From a virus, in IMG/VR virus record IMGVR_UViG_3300031857_000216, positions 1 through 57,795 of that record: 57,795 nucleotides of DNA; one strand, given 5' to 3'. Position 1 is the first letter of the stretch. Every line of letters begins with the position of its first letter. Positions 57,038 through 57,795 of the stretch are shown piece by piece. Both the position numbers and the translations under genes were made by a program. Below the pieces are notes generated by a model. It was not told where the DNA came from, made no database searches, and saw nothing but the letters and a program-made list of their open reading frames with translations.

Positions 57038-57553
57038 TCAGTAGATCGAGAACCCCCCGCTCTGCTCGAGAAACTCCGCGAACGCGCGTACGTTCTCGGC
57101 GGAGAACGGGTAGCTTGCGCGGTGGTCGTCGACCTTGCCCTCGCCGCCGCAGGCGTTGCACCAGCCGTGCGTGCGCCCAAGCGCGATGGCGACGTGCTCC
57201 TCGAGTTCCTTGTCGGGCATTCTCATCTCGGCGCCGATCTCGTCGGTGCGAATCCCGGTGGCACCGCAGTACTTGCAGTCGTGCCTGGGTAGGCTCGCCA
57301 TCTCCATGCGGTACGCCTCCTCGAACTTCGCGGTGTTGCCCGACTCGAGCTCCTCGAGAAGAATCCTCGCCAGCTCCTGGGCGCCGTCCGCGTCGAGACC
57401 GTCGCCGTCATTGTAGTGCCCGCTGACGTCGCTCGTCAGCTCGGGCGCCACGTCGATGCAGTACTCCCAAAGCGGGCGCCACCACCAAACGTTGTTGCGG
57501 AAGTACTCTCCGGTCTCGCTGGCCGGGTTCTTCCCGTACACGTCCATTCCCAT
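57038..57553 (-). CDS. conserved phage protein with DnaJ-type zinc-finger pairs
   Basis: The 171-residue protein starts MGMDVYGKNPASETGEYFRN then NVWWWRPLWEYCIDVAPELT, a family common in phages. In the C-terminal half two CxxC pairs, HDCKYCGATGIRTDE and GWCNACGGEGKVDDH, resemble half of a DnaJ central zinc domain. AAAGGAG precedes the ATG at 57553. Function unknown, possibly linked to nucleic acid or thiol chemistry. Confidence 0.78.
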   Translation of the reverse strand: MGMDVYGKNPASETGEYFRNNVWWWRPLWEYCIDVAPELTSDVSGHYNDGDGLDADGAQELARILLEELESGNTAKFEEAYRMEMASLPRHDCKYCGATGIRTDEIGAEMRMPDKELEEHVAIALGRTHGWCNACGGEGKVDDHRASYPFSAENVRAFAEFLEQSGGFSIY

Positions 57554-57586
57554 GTCTTTTTCTCCTTTGTTGTTGTTGTCGTTTGG

Positions 57587-57718
57587 TCAGCTGTTGAGGC
57601 TGACGATGTGTCGAAGTCCGAGCCACGCCGCGTAGGCGATCATTCCGCTCACGACACCCGCGTTGACGGTGACCACCGCGATGGTGATGTGCGGGATGTA
57701 TTTGGCGATGCTGTTCAT
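57587..57718 (-). CDS. small membrane protein, 43 residues
   Basis: The ATG at 57718, 7 nt after TATAAT, encodes KYIPHITIAVVTVNAGVVSG and MIAYAAWLGLRHIVSLNS: two hydrophobic stretches. An in-frame ATG at 57727 within the -10 box would add three residues. It is one of several tiny membrane proteins at this end. Confidence 0.65.
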   Translation of the reverse strand: MNSIAKYIPHITIAVVTVNAGVVSGMIAYAAWLGLRHIVSLNS

Positions 57719-57725
57719 GTAGGTC

Positions 57726-57740
57726 ATTATACAAACCTGG
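57726..57740 (-). promoter_or_regulatory. GTTTG-TATAAT promoter, leaderless gene
   Basis: AGTTCCCAG-N5-TATAAT with the same GTTTG spacer as at 55973, followed by CCTACATGAAC in both. Two divergent genes thus share a start-site cassette of about 26 bases. Confidence 0.55.
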
Positions 57741-57795
57741 GAACTCTTACTCGGCGCGGCCGGACGAGCGCGATTGTCGATGTTGTTAGTCGCGA

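Overview
The window is a large part of a tailed, siphovirus-type bacteriophage genome of moderately high GC. The host is most probably an actinobacterium: the phage encodes a WhiB regulator, an HslV/proteasome-like Ntn hydrolase, actinophage-type head and tail proteins, and a group of genes that look leaderless. Apart from one 81-codon gene at 48376-48621, every credible gene is on the minus strand, so the transcription order runs from high to low coordinates. I see no integrase, lysis cassette, tRNA or rRNA. Both edges of the window cut into more phage sequence; the left edge truncates a helicase.

Right end, about 57.7 to 51.4 kb: small accessory genes. They encode two one- or two-span membrane peptides, several zinc-ribbon proteins, an Ntn hydrolase, WhiB, a helix-turn-helix protein, a cytidine-deaminase-like protein and a lipoprotein with a phosphodiester-glycosidase domain. 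Compact promoters and several hairpins divide this region into short transcription units.

50.6 to 46.1 kb: large terminase, a peptidoglycan-binding-domain protein, the lone plus-strand gene with its own promoter, 20-bp palindrome and terminator, then about 740 bp of mostly non-coding repeat-rich DNA, a 45-residue basic protein, a double-HTH candidate small terminase, and two small proteins.

46.0 to 15.3 kb: the head module. Portal, a Dps-like ferritin, a cysteine-rich protein, a 15.15-kb gene for a 5,050-residue multidomain protein, two small conserved proteins, a 1,346-residue capsid protease fusion, a small structural protein, the major capsid protein with an acidic N-terminal extension, a second capsid-like protein, the major tail protein and head-tail connectors.

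15.3 to 5.9 kb: tail assembly chaperones with a -1 frame overlap, tape measure, tail fibre, Dit-like and Gp37-like minor tail proteins, and a second fibre ending in an S74-like chaperone domain.

5.8 to 0 kb: nucleotide and DNA metabolism. dTMP kinase fused to a uracil-DNA-glycosylase-like domain, thymidylate synthase, dCMP deaminase, family A DNA polymerase, RuvC-like resolvase and the start of an SNF2-type helicase.

The most unusual object is the 5,050-residue protein. Lying between portal and capsid protease, it is probably packaged and delivered with the DNA. Reading it by eye I find tandem WYL-like domains, three ADP-ribosyltransferase-like domains, a Nudix-like domain between two of them, a HipA/PI-kinase-like domain, a complete DEDDh exonuclease domain and several conserved regions I cannot name. 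This matches the published idea of phage polyvalent proteins. All functions here are inferred from motifs; no database search was run.
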